Assembly: GCA_002375465.1 (NCBI GenBank)
Contig: DFLT01000003.1
Location: 186,001-250,000 of the forward strand
Source of the DNA: Alphaproteobacteria bacterium UBA3612
Lineage (GTDB): Bacteria; Pseudomonadota; Alphaproteobacteria; Sphingomonadales; Sphingomonadaceae
Direction of reading: 5' to 3'
Length of the DNA stretch: 64,000 bases
Shown here in pieces: positions 49,976 through 58,826 of the stretch (position 1 is the first letter of the stretch; every line of letters begins with the position of its first letter). The notes below the pieces were generated by a model. The model had not been told where the DNA came from and did no database searches. It was given only the letters and a program-made list of their open reading frames with translations. A program made the translations under genes and the position numbers.

Positions 49976-50730
49976 CCCGAGACGGTAAATCCACCGTCGA
50001 CCGGTAAGACCTGCCCGGTGATCCAGCTTGCCGCTCCGCTCGACAGGAACAGCACTGCTGCGGCGATGTCGTCCGGTTCACCCAGCCGCCCCATGGGCGT
50101 GCGTTCCAGCGTCGGCGCAGTCCAGCGCGGATCGTCGAAGGTGCCTGCCGTCATGCGGCTGCGCGTTAGCCCCGCGGCCACCGCATTGACGCGAATATTG
50201 CGCTTCGCCCATTCGACCGCCAGCACACGGGTGAGTCCCAACAGTCCGGTTTTCGCCGTGCCGTAACCGGGGATCAGCCCGATGCCGAAGAAGGACGTCA
50301 TCGACGCAATGCCGATCACCGACCCCCCGCCGTTAAGCTGGCTCTGCGACAGCGCATCCGAACAGCCGCGCGCCATCCGAAATGCGGAAGAAAGATGCAT
50401 CGACAGCGCGCGGTCGAAAACCGCAGGGTCCCATTCGTCGAGGCCCGTCGATGCAAGCGCCAGACCGGCATTGTTCACGAGGATATCCAGCCGCTGCTGC
50501 TGCGCCGCGACGGCATCGATCTGGTCGCCCTGCTCTACATCCAGTTGCAGATAGCGATAGCCGCCAAGGTCGGAATCATAATCGCCCGGACCGGCGCGTG
50601 TGCCCGTAATGGTCACATCCGCACCAGCCTCCCGATATGCTGCGGCAATGGCGGCGCCCAGTCCGCTCGTGCCGCCCGTCACCAGCACATTGGCCCCGGA
50701 ATAATCAAAGCTCAGATTTTGAAACGCCAT
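49972..50730 (-). CDS. short-chain dehydrogenase/reductase
   Basis: A 252-residue SDR: VLVTGGTSGLGAAIA, LDILVNNAGLAL, the catalytic Ser in IASMTSFFG, YGTAK, and C-terminal GQVLPVDGGFTVSG. Length and motifs are those of FabG-type reductases. The start at 50730 gives a 14-base gap after the DUF1214-like gene; the 50748 ATG would overlap that gene. It is third in the sulfotransferase operon. Confidence 0.87.
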   Translation of the reverse strand: MAFQNLSFDYSGANVLVTGGTSGLGAAIAAAYREAGADVTITGTRAGPGDYDSDLGGYRYLQLDVEQGDQIDAVAAQQQRLDILVNNAGLALASTGLDEWDPAVFDRALSMHLSSAFRMARGCSDALSQSQLNGGGSVIGIASMTSFFGIGLIPGYGTAKTGLLGLTRVLAVEWAKRNIRVNAVAAGLTRSRMTAGTFDDPRWTAPTLERTPMGRLGEPDDIAAAVLFLSSGAASWITGQVLPVDGGFTVSG

Positions 50731-50744
50731 ATCCGCTCGCTCCC

Positions 50745-51977
50745 TCAATCGGTGATTTCGCCGCTCACAATAGGCGTTTCACCCTGCAGCATCTCGCGCC
50801 GGCCGTGCTGAAGATCGGACAGCTTCACGCGGTACAGGGTCACTTCGGGCGGCTCGCTGTCTGTCTTGATAAAGCGCAGGCTCATGCCGCCATGGGCATG
50901 TCCGTCAGGCGAAATCCAGTTGCCGCCAATGCCCGGATCGGTGGCGGCGACGATAACCCAAATGCTGCCATCGGGTTCGGCAGCGGCGCGGTACTTCTGC
51001 ACATGCCCGCCGCCATCCTCATAATTGTCGAGGTTTTCCTGCCAGATATTGCATAGCTGAAAGATCCAGTAGTCGCATGGCACCGGCATGAAGCGGATCA
51101 CCAGCGCCTCGTCGCTTGCGCACTCCCAGGTGCCGAAGCCATGATGACGATCGGGCACACCGCCGTTCGACAGATAGACCGCGCGGCTGAAGCGTATGCG
51201 GTTCGGGCGCTTGGCAAGATTGTCCTGCCACCAGCGCCGCACCAGTTCGCAATAGCCCAGCACCACCTGCCCTGCCTTGGCAAGCGCGTCCGCCATGTCT
51301 GCGGGACGCAAGGGGCGCGGCGCGGCGCCGTCCAGCCGCTCTATGCGCATGCTGGGCGCAATCGTTTCCTCGCGCAGATGATAGACGGTACGTACCAGCA
51401 GGCCGACACAATCTTCTGTAATCGGCAGCCAGGCGACATCGCCCTCCGGCTTTTCCCGGCTTGCGATGACTTCGAAGTCGCCATTGGCATCGAACGGAAT
51501 GGTATCGCTCTGTATGAAACCGGTGGTGGTCAGCGTTGCCGGATCGAATTCCTTCAGACCCTCCGCTCCCGCCTCCGCCCAATCGCGCGCGCCAATGTCG
51601 TCGGGCTGCGGCGCGCGCCAGGACGCGATGACGAAATAGGGAATAGTGCCGCGATTGCCGGTGATGCGGTAATCGTGCTGGCCATCGACGAACTCCGCCA
51701 GCAGATGGTCCTGATCCGGCGACTGAAAATTTATGCCCTGCCGCCATGGCGTATCGCGCAGCCGGGGCCGCTCCGGCTCGCAATTCTCGACGAAGCGTTC
51801 GAAACCATTTCGCATCAACCGAGTGACGAAGCGGTACCATTCGGCACGATCCAGATCGTCGATATCGTCACCGAAGCGGTCGACCAGACCGCCCGCGCGC
51901 CGGACCTGTTCGCAATAATCGTCCCAGGCGCGGCCGCTCAGCAGGCGTTCCGCCTTCCTGCTTTCCAGCTTGCTCAT
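50745..51977 (-). CDS. uncharacterised protein, resembles DUF1214 family
   Basis: A 410-residue protein without signal peptide or membrane helix. Its C-terminal third (WIFQLCNIWQENLDNYEDG, GSIWVIVAATDPGIGGNWIS and GGMSLRFI) resembles the DUF1214 domain. The N-terminal part is helical and acidic (DDYCEQVRRAGGLVDRF). No catalytic motif is evident. It starts inside the sulfotransferase stop (4-base overlap) and is followed by the SDR. The two first genes of this operon are probably functionally tied. I do not assign an activity. Confidence 0.65.
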   Translation of the reverse strand: MSKLESRKAERLLSGRAWDDYCEQVRRAGGLVDRFGDDIDDLDRAEWYRFVTRLMRNGFERFVENCEPERPRLRDTPWRQGINFQSPDQDHLLAEFVDGQHDYRITGNRGTIPYFVIASWRAPQPDDIGARDWAEAGAEGLKEFDPATLTTTGFIQSDTIPFDANGDFEVIASREKPEGDVAWLPITEDCVGLLVRTVYHLREETIAPSMRIERLDGAAPRPLRPADMADALAKAGQVVLGYCELVRRWWQDNLAKRPNRIRFSRAVYLSNGGVPDRHHGFGTWECASDEALVIRFMPVPCDYWIFQLCNIWQENLDNYEDGGGHVQKYRAAAEPDGSIWVIVAATDPGIGGNWISPDGHAHGGMSLRFIKTDSEPPEVTLYRVKLSDLQHGRREMLQGETPIVSGEITD

Positions 51978-53230
51978 ATCCGCTCCCCTTTCACCGCTTC
52001 GCGTTTCACGGGAAAGCGGTCGTAGTAGAATTGGAAACGCTCCCTCACCGCGCCGATATCGACACCGAAATCGCCAATCAGGTCATAGCTGACGCGGCCG
52101 TGTTTCCCGCGCGGATTATCTGCCAGAAATCCGTCGATGCGCGCCTCTGCCTCCGCCGTCAGATCCAGGTCGGCCTTTGCATAGACGCGGGCGACGGTGG
52201 CCTTTTGATCGGCCATATATTCATGGAACAGGATGTCGATCGACTGGTCATCGGGCACCATGTCGCGGTCGCGCACACAGGCCCGCAGCAGCCGCTCGAT
52301 GCGGTCGATCCAATATTCGGCCAGCTCCGTCAGATCGATCCGCGACCGCCGGATCCTGTCGCCATAGGCCAGCATCGTAATCGCCGACTGCAGCACGGCA
52401 ACGGGGTCCCGATGGGTAATGGGCACGACCGCGCCGGGATGTACGCGCATCAGTGCCGGCAGGTTTTCCATATGCGGCGGCGACTTCACCACCCAGCGAT
52501 TGGGTCCACGCAACCAGGTCAGTGCCTGCATCACGCGCCGGGCATAGCGGTAATGCGGCGTCTGGTCGTGGGCATCATAATAGTCACGCCAGCGGTAGGG
52601 TCGGCTCAACCATTCCGGCAGATAGGAGGAAAAGTCCGGCCCTTGCAGCTCGATATCCTCGTGAACATGCTCGGGTGCCATTTCGTGCATCGCCGGCATC
52701 AGGGGCAGCACCGCCTCGAACCCGCCCCACATCTCGCGCGTTCGCACATGCCTTGGGTCCGGCTCGCCCGCTTCGCCCGGCACGGGGATCGGCTCCATCG
52801 TTTCCCATAGGGGCGTGGAGCGCAGGCGCGGATCCGTGGCCAGAATGTTGACTAAGTGCGTCGTGCCCGATCGCGGCAGGCCGGCAACCATGATGGGCCG
52901 GTCGATATCGATCTCGCCAATTTCCGGGTGTCGGCGAAACAGGTCCTCCACTCGCAGCCGCGTGCTCGCATAGCGTACACACTCGCCGAACAGGGTCGCG
53001 CGCCCCAGGGGGCCAAGCCCGCCATCCTCGTCGAAGCTGCGCAGCCAGACCGCCAGCCGTTCCTTGAAATCGTCGTCGCCGAAATCCTGCAGCCCGGTGG
53101 CAGCCCGGGCCGCACCGAGAACAGCCTCGACGTTCATATGCACTTCGGGGGCGGCGGCGATGGCGTCGCGCTGCATCTGGGTCAGCTCAGGGTGGGCCAG
53201 ATCGTCGATCAGGATGGTATCTTCAGCCAT
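51974..53230 (-). CDS. sulfotransferase-family protein
   Basis: A 418-residue protein of the bacterial sulfotransferase family. The PAPS 5'-phosphosulfate loop is GLPRSGTTHLVNIL (from residue 117), and the 3'-phosphate motif is in VVPITHRDPVAVLQSAI. The N-terminal 100 residues are an added helical domain. It leads a five-gene minus-strand operon and is divergent from the HsaC-like gene. Members of this family in mycobacteria and sphingomonads are poorly characterised. It could sulfonate a hydroxylated substrate, or work in reverse as part of conjugate handling; the sequence does not decide. Confidence 0.83.
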   Translation of the reverse strand: MAEDTILIDDLAHPELTQMQRDAIAAAPEVHMNVEAVLGAARAATGLQDFGDDDFKERLAVWLRSFDEDGGLGPLGRATLFGECVRYASTRLRVEDLFRRHPEIGEIDIDRPIMVAGLPRSGTTHLVNILATDPRLRSTPLWETMEPIPVPGEAGEPDPRHVRTREMWGGFEAVLPLMPAMHEMAPEHVHEDIELQGPDFSSYLPEWLSRPYRWRDYYDAHDQTPHYRYARRVMQALTWLRGPNRWVVKSPPHMENLPALMRVHPGAVVPITHRDPVAVLQSAITMLAYGDRIRRSRIDLTELAEYWIDRIERLLRACVRDRDMVPDDQSIDILFHEYMADQKATVARVYAKADLDLTAEAEARIDGFLADNPRGKHGRVSYDLIGDFGVDIGAVRERFQFYYDRFPVKREAVKGERI

Positions 53231-53405
53231 TGGCCGTACCCGCCGTGGGTCCGATACGAATTTCCGGGATGCACAATTCGGCCGAGCCCTGCATCATCCT
53301 GCCTCCTCCCATTGTCGGTTTTCCGACTTGGGACGAAGCATAGCGCGCGCTCGCACACAGAGACAAGGCAGAACAGCGCCCGATATTTCGCGACACGTAG
53401 TTTTT

Positions 53406-53432
53406 GTGCGCACTTTGCTACAATGTGCGTAC
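53406..53432 (+). promoter_or_regulatory. candidate promoter/operator of the hsaC-ipd operon
   Basis: An 8-bp palindrome GTGCGCAC (53406-53413) and a near copy GTGCGTAC (53425-53432) flank TACAAT (53419-53424), a 5/6 match to -10, about 100 bases before the first ATG. No good -35 was found, which would fit activator control. The rest of the 296-base gap 53231-53526 shows nothing else clear. Confidence 0.35.
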
Positions 53433-53526
53433 TGATTTCCAGATTTTGAAACGTAAGCTGCTTGAAACGGCGATTGCCTGCGGATAGGGAACCGGCAAGC
53501 AATAATAATCGGAGACGCATTTCGAC

Positions 53527-54420
53527 ATGGGGGTTCGCTCGCTCGCTTACATACGCATCGAGGCACAGGATCTTGATGCCTGGCGCAGCTTCGGTGAAGG
53601 AGTCGTCGGTGCTGCCGCGACCGCCGAATCAGACGCCGACACCTTGTTTCTGCGCATCGATGACCGCCCCTGGCGGTTCTGCATCGAGAAGGGATCCCGC
53701 GATCACTTCATTGCCGCCGGTCTGGAATTCCCTACCGAGGAGGCTTTTCGCGAAGGCGTGGCAAAACTGCGAAATGCGGGCGTCGAACTGACGGATGGCG
53801 ATGCCGCCACCATCAAGCATCGCCAGGTGAAGGGCATGGTCATGTGCCAGGATCCGGGCGGCAACCATCTGGAGCTGGTCTGGGGCAATCCGGTGGCGGG
53901 CACGCCGTTCGTTTCACCGGCCGGCGTTTCGCAGTTTGTGACTGCCGACATGGGCCTGGGTCACGTCGTATTTCCGACCGACAAATATGAGGAGACGCGC
54001 AGTTTCTATAAGGATCTGCTCGGCTTCGGCGACAGCGACGAGATGCGCGTCATGCTGCCCGATGGGCCGGAACAGGGGCTGGGCATGAGCTTCATGCACG
54101 CGACGGGACCGCGTCACCACACCGTGGCTGTCACCGAGTTCCCCTCCCCCACCGGCCTTATCCATACAATGGTAGAGGTCAGCAACATCGACGAGGTCGG
54201 CCTGGCGCTTGACCGCGCGGTGAAGGCGGGTGTGCATATTTCCTCGTCGCTCGGCCGGCACACGAACGACAAGATGATCAGCTTCTACATGCGAACGCCT
54301 TCCGGCTTCGACATCGAATATGGTTGCGATGGGATCCAGACACACGACTGGTCGCGCTACACGCCGACCGTAACGGCCAAGGAAGACCTTTGGGGCCATA
54401 CATGGGATTTCGGAAATTGA
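53527..54420 (+). CDS. hsaC: type I extradiol ring-cleavage dioxygenase, HsaC/TesB-like
   Basis: A 297-residue two-module VOC dioxygenase. The iron ligands are His146 (MGLGHVVFP), His213 (LIHTMVEV) and Glu264 (FDIEYGCDG). The second-sphere His198, His245, Asn247 and Tyr254 are also present (PRHHTV, GRHTNDKMISFYM). The pattern matches BphC and especially HsaC, with RSLAYIRIEA at the start and LWGH near the end. HsaC cleaves the catechol ring A of 3,4-DHSA. It is the first gene of the plus-strand ipd operon and overlaps ipdA. A biphenyl-type substrate cannot be excluded, but the neighbours favour a steroid catechol. Confidence 0.85.
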   Translation: MGVRSLAYIRIEAQDLDAWRSFGEGVVGAAATAESDADTLFLRIDDRPWRFCIEKGSRDHFIAAGLEFPTEEAFREGVAKLRNAGVELTDGDAATIKHRQVKGMVMCQDPGGNHLELVWGNPVAGTPFVSPAGVSQFVTADMGLGHVVFPTDKYEETRSFYKDLLGFGDSDEMRVMLPDGPEQGLGMSFMHATGPRHHTVAVTEFPSPTGLIHTMVEVSNIDEVGLALDRAVKAGVHISSSLGRHTNDKMISFYMRTPSGFDIEYGCDGIQTHDWSRYTPTVTAKEDLWGHTWDFGN

Positions 54421-55304
54421 GTGCCGCCCTCGACAAGCGCCTGACCGCCGATGCGGTTATCGAAACGCTGCGCGACGGCATGACCATTGGTATTGGCGGC
54501 TGGGGACCACGGCGCAAGCCCATGTCCCTGGTCCGCGCCATCATCCGCAGTGATCTGAAGGATCTGACGATCGTCGCCTATGGCGGCCCGGAAATTGGCA
54601 TGTTGCTCGCCTCCGGCAAGGTGAAGAAGCTGGTCTACGGCTTTGTTTCGATGGACTTCATTCCTGCCGATCCATTCTTCCGACAGGTTCGCCAAAGCGG
54701 CGGCGTCGATGCGCGCGAACTCGACGAGGGGTTGCTGCAATGGGGCTTGCGCGCTGCCGGCATGCGGGTTCCCTTCCTGCCCACGCGCACCGGCCTTGGG
54801 TCCGACGTGATGACCGTCAATCCGGACTTTCGCACGGTCACCTCGCCCTATGACGATGGAGAGGTGCTGCTGGCGATGCCGGCCATCCACCTAGACGTGG
54901 CATTGCTGCACGCGAACGTCGCTGACCGGCTCGGCAACACGCTCGTTCAGGGCGCCGATCCCTATTTCGACGAATATTATGCCCGCGCTGCGGAGCGGAC
55001 TTATGTCTCTGCGGAGAAGGTCGTGGAACGCATCGCCGTCGATGCCGACACCGCCAAGGCCAACCGGTACGAACGCTGCTTCGTCACCGGCGTCGTAGAG
55101 GCGCCGGGCGGTGCCCATCCCACCAGCAACCCTGACGATTATGGGTGGGACGTGAAAGCGCTGAAGGCCTATGCTGCCGCCGCGGACGCGGAGGATGGAT
55201 GGCAGGGCTATCGAGACACTGTGATCGGCGACAGTGAGGCCGATTATTTCGAACGCTTCGGCGGCACCGATGCCGTCTCCGCCATTCCGCTTCCTGTTTT
55301 CTGA
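54402..55304 (+). CDS. ipdA: IpdA, alpha subunit of steroid ring hydrolase (CoA-transferase fold)
   Basis: A 300-residue CoA-transferase-family alpha subunit with MTIGIGGWGPRRKPMSLVRA, VAYGGPEIGMLLASGKVKK, DARELDEGLLQWGL and VVEAPGGAHPTS, all as in mycobacterial IpdA. IpdAB hydrolyses the last carbocycle of COCHEA-CoA in steroid C/D-ring breakdown rather than transferring CoA. The ATG at 54402 overlaps hsaC by 19 bases. A TTG at 54417 would give a 4-base overlap and is nearly as likely. The beta subunit gene follows after 7 bases. Confidence 0.88.
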   Translation: MGFRKLSAALDKRLTADAVIETLRDGMTIGIGGWGPRRKPMSLVRAIIRSDLKDLTIVAYGGPEIGMLLASGKVKKLVYGFVSMDFIPADPFFRQVRQSGGVDARELDEGLLQWGLRAAGMRVPFLPTRTGLGSDVMTVNPDFRTVTSPYDDGEVLLAMPAIHLDVALLHANVADRLGNTLVQGADPYFDEYYARAAERTYVSAEKVVERIAVDADTAKANRYERCFVTGVVEAPGGAHPTSNPDDYGWDVKALKAYAAAADAEDGWQGYRDTVIGDSEADYFERFGGTDAVSAIPLPVF

Positions 55305-55311
55305 GGCTCTG

Positions 55312-56097
55312 ATGACCGACGAATATACTCTTGCCGATGTGGCGATCGTCGCCTGTGCCGATGCATTTCGCGGCAATGGCGAAATTATTGCCTCCGCATT
55401 CGGCGCCATCCCTCGCGTCGGCGCGGGCCTGGCCAAGCTGACCCATACGCCCGAATTGATGATGACCGACGGAGAGGCGTTCCTGGTCGAGGAACCGCGC
55501 GTGATCGGCGGCAAGGTCGAAACGCCGGAATTGTCCGGCTATATGAATTATTCCCGGGTGTTCGACATTGTCTGGTCCGGCCGTCGCCATGTGATGATCG
55601 GCCCGCTGCAAATCGACCGCTGGGGACAGACGAACCTGTCGGCAATCGGCGACTATAATTCTCCCAAGATTGCCATGCTTGGCATGCGCGGCCTGCCGGG
55701 GAACAGCATCAACCACATCAATTCCATGTATGCCGGCCACCATTCGAAGCGCATGTTCGTTGAAGGCGAAGTCGATGTCGTATGCGGCGTTGGCTATAAT
55801 CCCGACCGATGGGCGCCCGGCATGAACCGGGACGCGGTTGATATGCGCCGGATCGTCACCAATTTGTGTGTCATGGATTTCGAGGGGCCGGACCACGCAA
55901 TCCGCGTGCGCTCCCTTCATCCGGGCGTAACGTTTGACCAGGTGCAGGAGGCAACGGGCTTTCCGTTGCTGCGCGCCGACGATCTGGGTGAATCCCCGCC
56001 GCCGACGCCAGAGGAAATGACGGTGATCGAACGGCTTGATCCGAAGAACACCCGCGCCTCTGCGTTCAAGGAAAACCCGACCTTCCGGAGGAACTGA
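55312..56097 (+). CDS. ipdB: IpdB, beta subunit of steroid ring hydrolase
   Basis: A 261-residue partner of IpdA: LADVAIVACADAFRGNGEI, MTDGEAFLVEEP, IGPLQIDRWGQTNLSAIG, MRGLPGNSINHINSMY and FEGPDHAIRVRSLHPGVT agree with IpdB. The ATG at 55312 is the first good start after ipdA; the frame left of it runs inside ipdA. A hydratase gene follows after 2 bases. The heteromer acts in the cytoplasm on a CoA ester with an opened D ring. Confidence 0.88.
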   Translation: MTDEYTLADVAIVACADAFRGNGEIIASAFGAIPRVGAGLAKLTHTPELMMTDGEAFLVEEPRVIGGKVETPELSGYMNYSRVFDIVWSGRRHVMIGPLQIDRWGQTNLSAIGDYNSPKIAMLGMRGLPGNSINHINSMYAGHHSKRMFVEGEVDVVCGVGYNPDRWAPGMNRDAVDMRRIVTNLCVMDFEGPDHAIRVRSLHPGVTFDQVQEATGFPLLRADDLGESPPPTPEEMTVIERLDPKNTRASAFKENPTFRRN

Positions 56098-56099
56098 CA

Positions 56100-56993
56100 A
56101 TGGCAGATGCGTCCGCCGCGCCGGAGGTCCGCTACGAAACGGACGAGCCGGTCACCTATAATGTCGTCGACAATGTCGCCTGGGTCATGATGAACCGGGT
56201 GCAGTACAATAATGCACAGAACAGCCAGATGACCTATGCCATCGATGCGGCGTTCAAACGCGCGGTCGACGACGAAAACGTGCGGGCGATCGTTCTTGGC
56301 GGAGAGGGCAAGCATTTTTCCGCCGGTCACGACATTGGCACACCCGGACGGGACGTCTCCAAAAGCTTTGATCGTGTTCACCTGCTGCCGGACCATGTCG
56401 GCAAGAAGGGCGCGGAGTTCCTCTACACGCGCGAGCAGGAGGTCTATCTGGGCATGTGCCGTCGCTGGCGCGACATGCCGAAGCCGACAATCGCCATGGT
56501 TCAGGGTGCCTGCATCGCCGGGGGGCTGATGCTCGCCTGGGTATGCGACCTTATCGTTGCATCGGACGACGCCTTTTTCCAGGACCCCGTCGCAAAGATG
56601 ATGGGCATTCCCGGCGTCGAATATTTCGCACATGGGTATGAGTTGCCAACGCGCGTTGCCAAGGAGTTTCTCCTTTTGGGCGAACGCATGCCCGCCGACC
56701 GCGCCTACAATTTCGGCATGGTGAACAAGGTCGTCCCGCGCGAGGAGCTGCGCGAAGCAGTGACCGCTATGGCGGCCAAGCTGGCAGCGCAGCAACAGCT
56801 CGGCCTGTGGCTGACAAAGCAGGCGGTAAACCATGTCGATGAGCTGCGCGGAAAGCGCGCGGCGATGGATGCGGTATTCCACATGCATCATTTTGCGCAC
56901 GCCCAGAACGATCTGACGACCGGCCACAGCCTGGGCGGCGTCACGGGCAAGAGTGCTGCGGCGTCGAACAAGTCCTCGGAAAAGGACGGATGA
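56100..56993 (+). CDS. enoyl-CoA hydratase/crotonase of the ipd operon
   Basis: A 297-residue crotonase with WVMMNRVQYNNAQNSQM, GEGKHFSAGHDI, KPTIAMVQGACIAGGLMLAW and FFQDPVAKMMGIPGVEYF. The oxyanion loops are present. The usual catalytic Glu positions are not obvious (DPVAKMMG region), so hydration is not certain. It lies between ipdB and ipdC and overlaps ipdC by 4 bases. It differs clearly from the EchA20-like protein two genes on. Hydration during side-chain shortening of the HIP-CoA intermediates is plausible. Confidence 0.82.
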   Translation: MADASAAPEVRYETDEPVTYNVVDNVAWVMMNRVQYNNAQNSQMTYAIDAAFKRAVDDENVRAIVLGGEGKHFSAGHDIGTPGRDVSKSFDRVHLLPDHVGKKGAEFLYTREQEVYLGMCRRWRDMPKPTIAMVQGACIAGGLMLAWVCDLIVASDDAFFQDPVAKMMGIPGVEYFAHGYELPTRVAKEFLLLGERMPADRAYNFGMVNKVVPREELREAVTAMAAKLAAQQQLGLWLTKQAVNHVDELRGKRAAMDAVFHMHHFAHAQNDLTTGHSLGGVTGKSAAASNKSSEKDG

Positions 56994-58075
56994 GCGATCC
57001 CCTGTCCACCCGGCTTACCCAGCTTCTCGGTTGCAACTATCCAATAGTGCAGACCGCCATGGGCTGGGTGGCGACGCCGCCGCTGGTAATCGCCAGCAGC
57101 AATGCCGGGGCGTTCGGCTTCCTGGCTGGCGCGGTCATGACACCTGCCGAACTGCGGGGCGCGCTGGCAGAGGTTCGTGCCGGCACCGACCGCCCGTTCG
57201 GCGTCAATTTCCACATGTTCCAGCCGGGTGCGGCGGAAATCGTCGACATCATCATCGAAAATTCGGATCAGGTTCGTGCCGTCAGCTTTGGTCGCGGGCC
57301 AGATGCCAAGATGATCGGCCGGTTCAAGGATGCCGGCATCCTCTGCATGCCGACCGTCGGGGCGGTGAAACACGCGCAGAAGATGGTTCAACTGGGCGTC
57401 GACATCATCACCGTTCAGGGCGGTGAAGGCGGCGGCCACACCGGTTCTGTCGCCACGACGATATTATTGCCTCAGGTTCTCGATGCGGTGGACGTGCCCG
57501 TTGTCGCCGCGGGCGGTTTCGCCGACGGTCGCGGACTGGCCGCCGCGCTTGCCTTTGGCGCTGTGGGTATTGCCATGGGCACGCGCTTCCTGATGACCCG
57601 CGAAAGCGCGCCGCCGGATCCGGTGAAGGCGCGCTATGTCGGCGCCGGAACGGGGGACATCACCGTCACAACGAAGGTTGACGGCATGCCGCAGCGCATG
57701 ATCCGCAACCCTGCCCTGGCGGAAATCGAGAGATCCACCGGCATCGGTCTGTGGCGTCGCGCCGTCGAGAGTGGCCTCCGCATGAAGCGTCAGACCGGTG
57801 CCAGCTATGGCGAACTTTTGAAGGCGGCGCGCGGCATGACCAGCCATGGCGGCCTCAGCCTGCCGCAGGCGATGATGGCCGCGGCGGCACCCATGATGAT
57901 CCAGCGCGCCGTTGTGGAGGGCGATGCCGATGGCGGCCTGATGGCGACTGGGCTCGTTGCCGGTCGGCTCGACGACCTGCCATCCTGCGCCGACCTTATC
58001 GACTCCATTGTCACCGAGGCACGCGCGCGGATCGGTGCGCTGACCGGTGAAACCTCTCTTTCGGGAGCAGCCTGA
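56990..58075 (+). CDS. ipdC: IpdC, flavin-dependent NPD-type oxidoreductase
   Basis: A 361-residue nitronate-monooxygenase-fold flavoprotein: YPIVQTAMGWVATPPLVIAS, GVNFHMFQPG, TVQGGEGGGHTGSV and VPVVAAGGFADGRGLAAAL (FMN phosphate site). In steroid breakdown IpdC oxidises 5-hydroxy-HIC-CoA to the dienone that EchA20 then opens. The next gene is EchA20-like, joined by a TGATG overlap, which supports the assignment over a nitronate monooxygenase. It overlaps the crotonase upstream. Confidence 0.85.
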   Translation: MSDPLSTRLTQLLGCNYPIVQTAMGWVATPPLVIASSNAGAFGFLAGAVMTPAELRGALAEVRAGTDRPFGVNFHMFQPGAAEIVDIIIENSDQVRAVSFGRGPDAKMIGRFKDAGILCMPTVGAVKHAQKMVQLGVDIITVQGGEGGGHTGSVATTILLPQVLDAVDVPVVAAGGFADGRGLAAALAFGAVGIAMGTRFLMTRESAPPDPVKARYVGAGTGDITVTTKVDGMPQRMIRNPALAEIERSTGIGLWRRAVESGLRMKRQTGASYGELLKAARGMTSHGGLSLPQAMMAAAAPMMIQRAVVEGDADGGLMATGLVAGRLDDLPSCADLIDSIVTEARARIGALTGETSLSGAA

Positions 58076-58824
58076 TGCCTATCAACATTGAACGTTCCGG
58101 TTCCCTTGCAGAGGTCATTCTCGACCATCCGCCGGTAAATGCGCTGGACAGTGCCGGCTGGAACAGCCTGCCCGGCATCATTACCGATCTTGGCGAAGAC
58201 GAAAGCGTCCGCTGCATCCTGATCCGCGCCGAGGGGCGCGGCTTCTGCGGCGGCGTCGACATCAAGGAGATGCAGGCGCACCCGGAGCGTATCGTTGACC
58301 TCAATCGCGGCAATTTCCGCACCTTTCGCGCGATCCGCAATTGCCAGGTGCCGGTTGTCAGCGCCGTGCATAATTTCGTCATTGGCGGCGGCATCGGCAT
58401 ATGCGGCGCATCCGACGTCGTCATCGCCGCCGAAGGAGCCTATTTTTCTCTGCCGGAGGTCGACCGCGGCGCGATGGGCGGTGCCAGCCATTTACAGCGC
58501 ATGTTCCCCATTCAGAAGGTGCGCGCCGCATTCTTCACCGGTGGCCGGATCAGCGCGGAGGAGGCCTACCGCATCGGCTCCATCGAAAAGCTGGTGGCAC
58601 CGGAAAAGCTGCTTGAAGAAGCCCGCGCCTTCGCCGGGGTGATTGCGTCCAAATCGCGCAAGGCCCTTGTGCTTGCCAAGGAGGCGCTGAACGGCCTGGA
58701 ACCGCGCGACGTCGACCATGGCTATCGGTTCGAGCAGGGCTTCACCCTGGAAATGTACATGCACGAGGACAGCCAGAAGGCACGCGATGCCTTCGTCGAA
58801 ACCAAGAAGACGGCGAGCTACTGA
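58075..58824 (+). CDS. echA20: EchA20-like ring-opening crotonase
   Basis: A 249-residue crotonase. DHPPVNALDSAGW, RAEGRGFCGGVDIKEMQ, VHNFVIGGGIGICGASDV, SLPEVDRGAMGGASHL and YRFEQGFTLEMYM correspond, from memory, to mycobacterial EchA20 block by block. EchA20 hydrolyses ring D of HIEC-CoA to give COCHEA-CoA, the substrate of IpdAB encoded upstream. It shares one base with the ipdC stop. A GTG-initiated ACAD follows after 2 bases. Confidence 0.86.
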   Translation: MPINIERSGSLAEVILDHPPVNALDSAGWNSLPGIITDLGEDESVRCILIRAEGRGFCGGVDIKEMQAHPERIVDLNRGNFRTFRAIRNCQVPVVSAVHNFVIGGGIGICGASDVVIAAEGAYFSLPEVDRGAMGGASHLQRMFPIQKVRAAFFTGGRISAEEAYRIGSIEKLVAPEKLLEEARAFAGVIASKSRKALVLAKEALNGLEPRDVDHGYRFEQGFTLEMYMHEDSQKARDAFVETKKTASY

Positions 58825-58826
58825 AC

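Noticed and set aside
54402..56097. Succinyl-CoA:3-ketoacid or glutaconate CoA-transferase
   Set aside because: The GIGGWGPRRKPMSLVRA block and the EchA20/IpdC/FadA6 neighbours are specific to IpdAB-type proteins.
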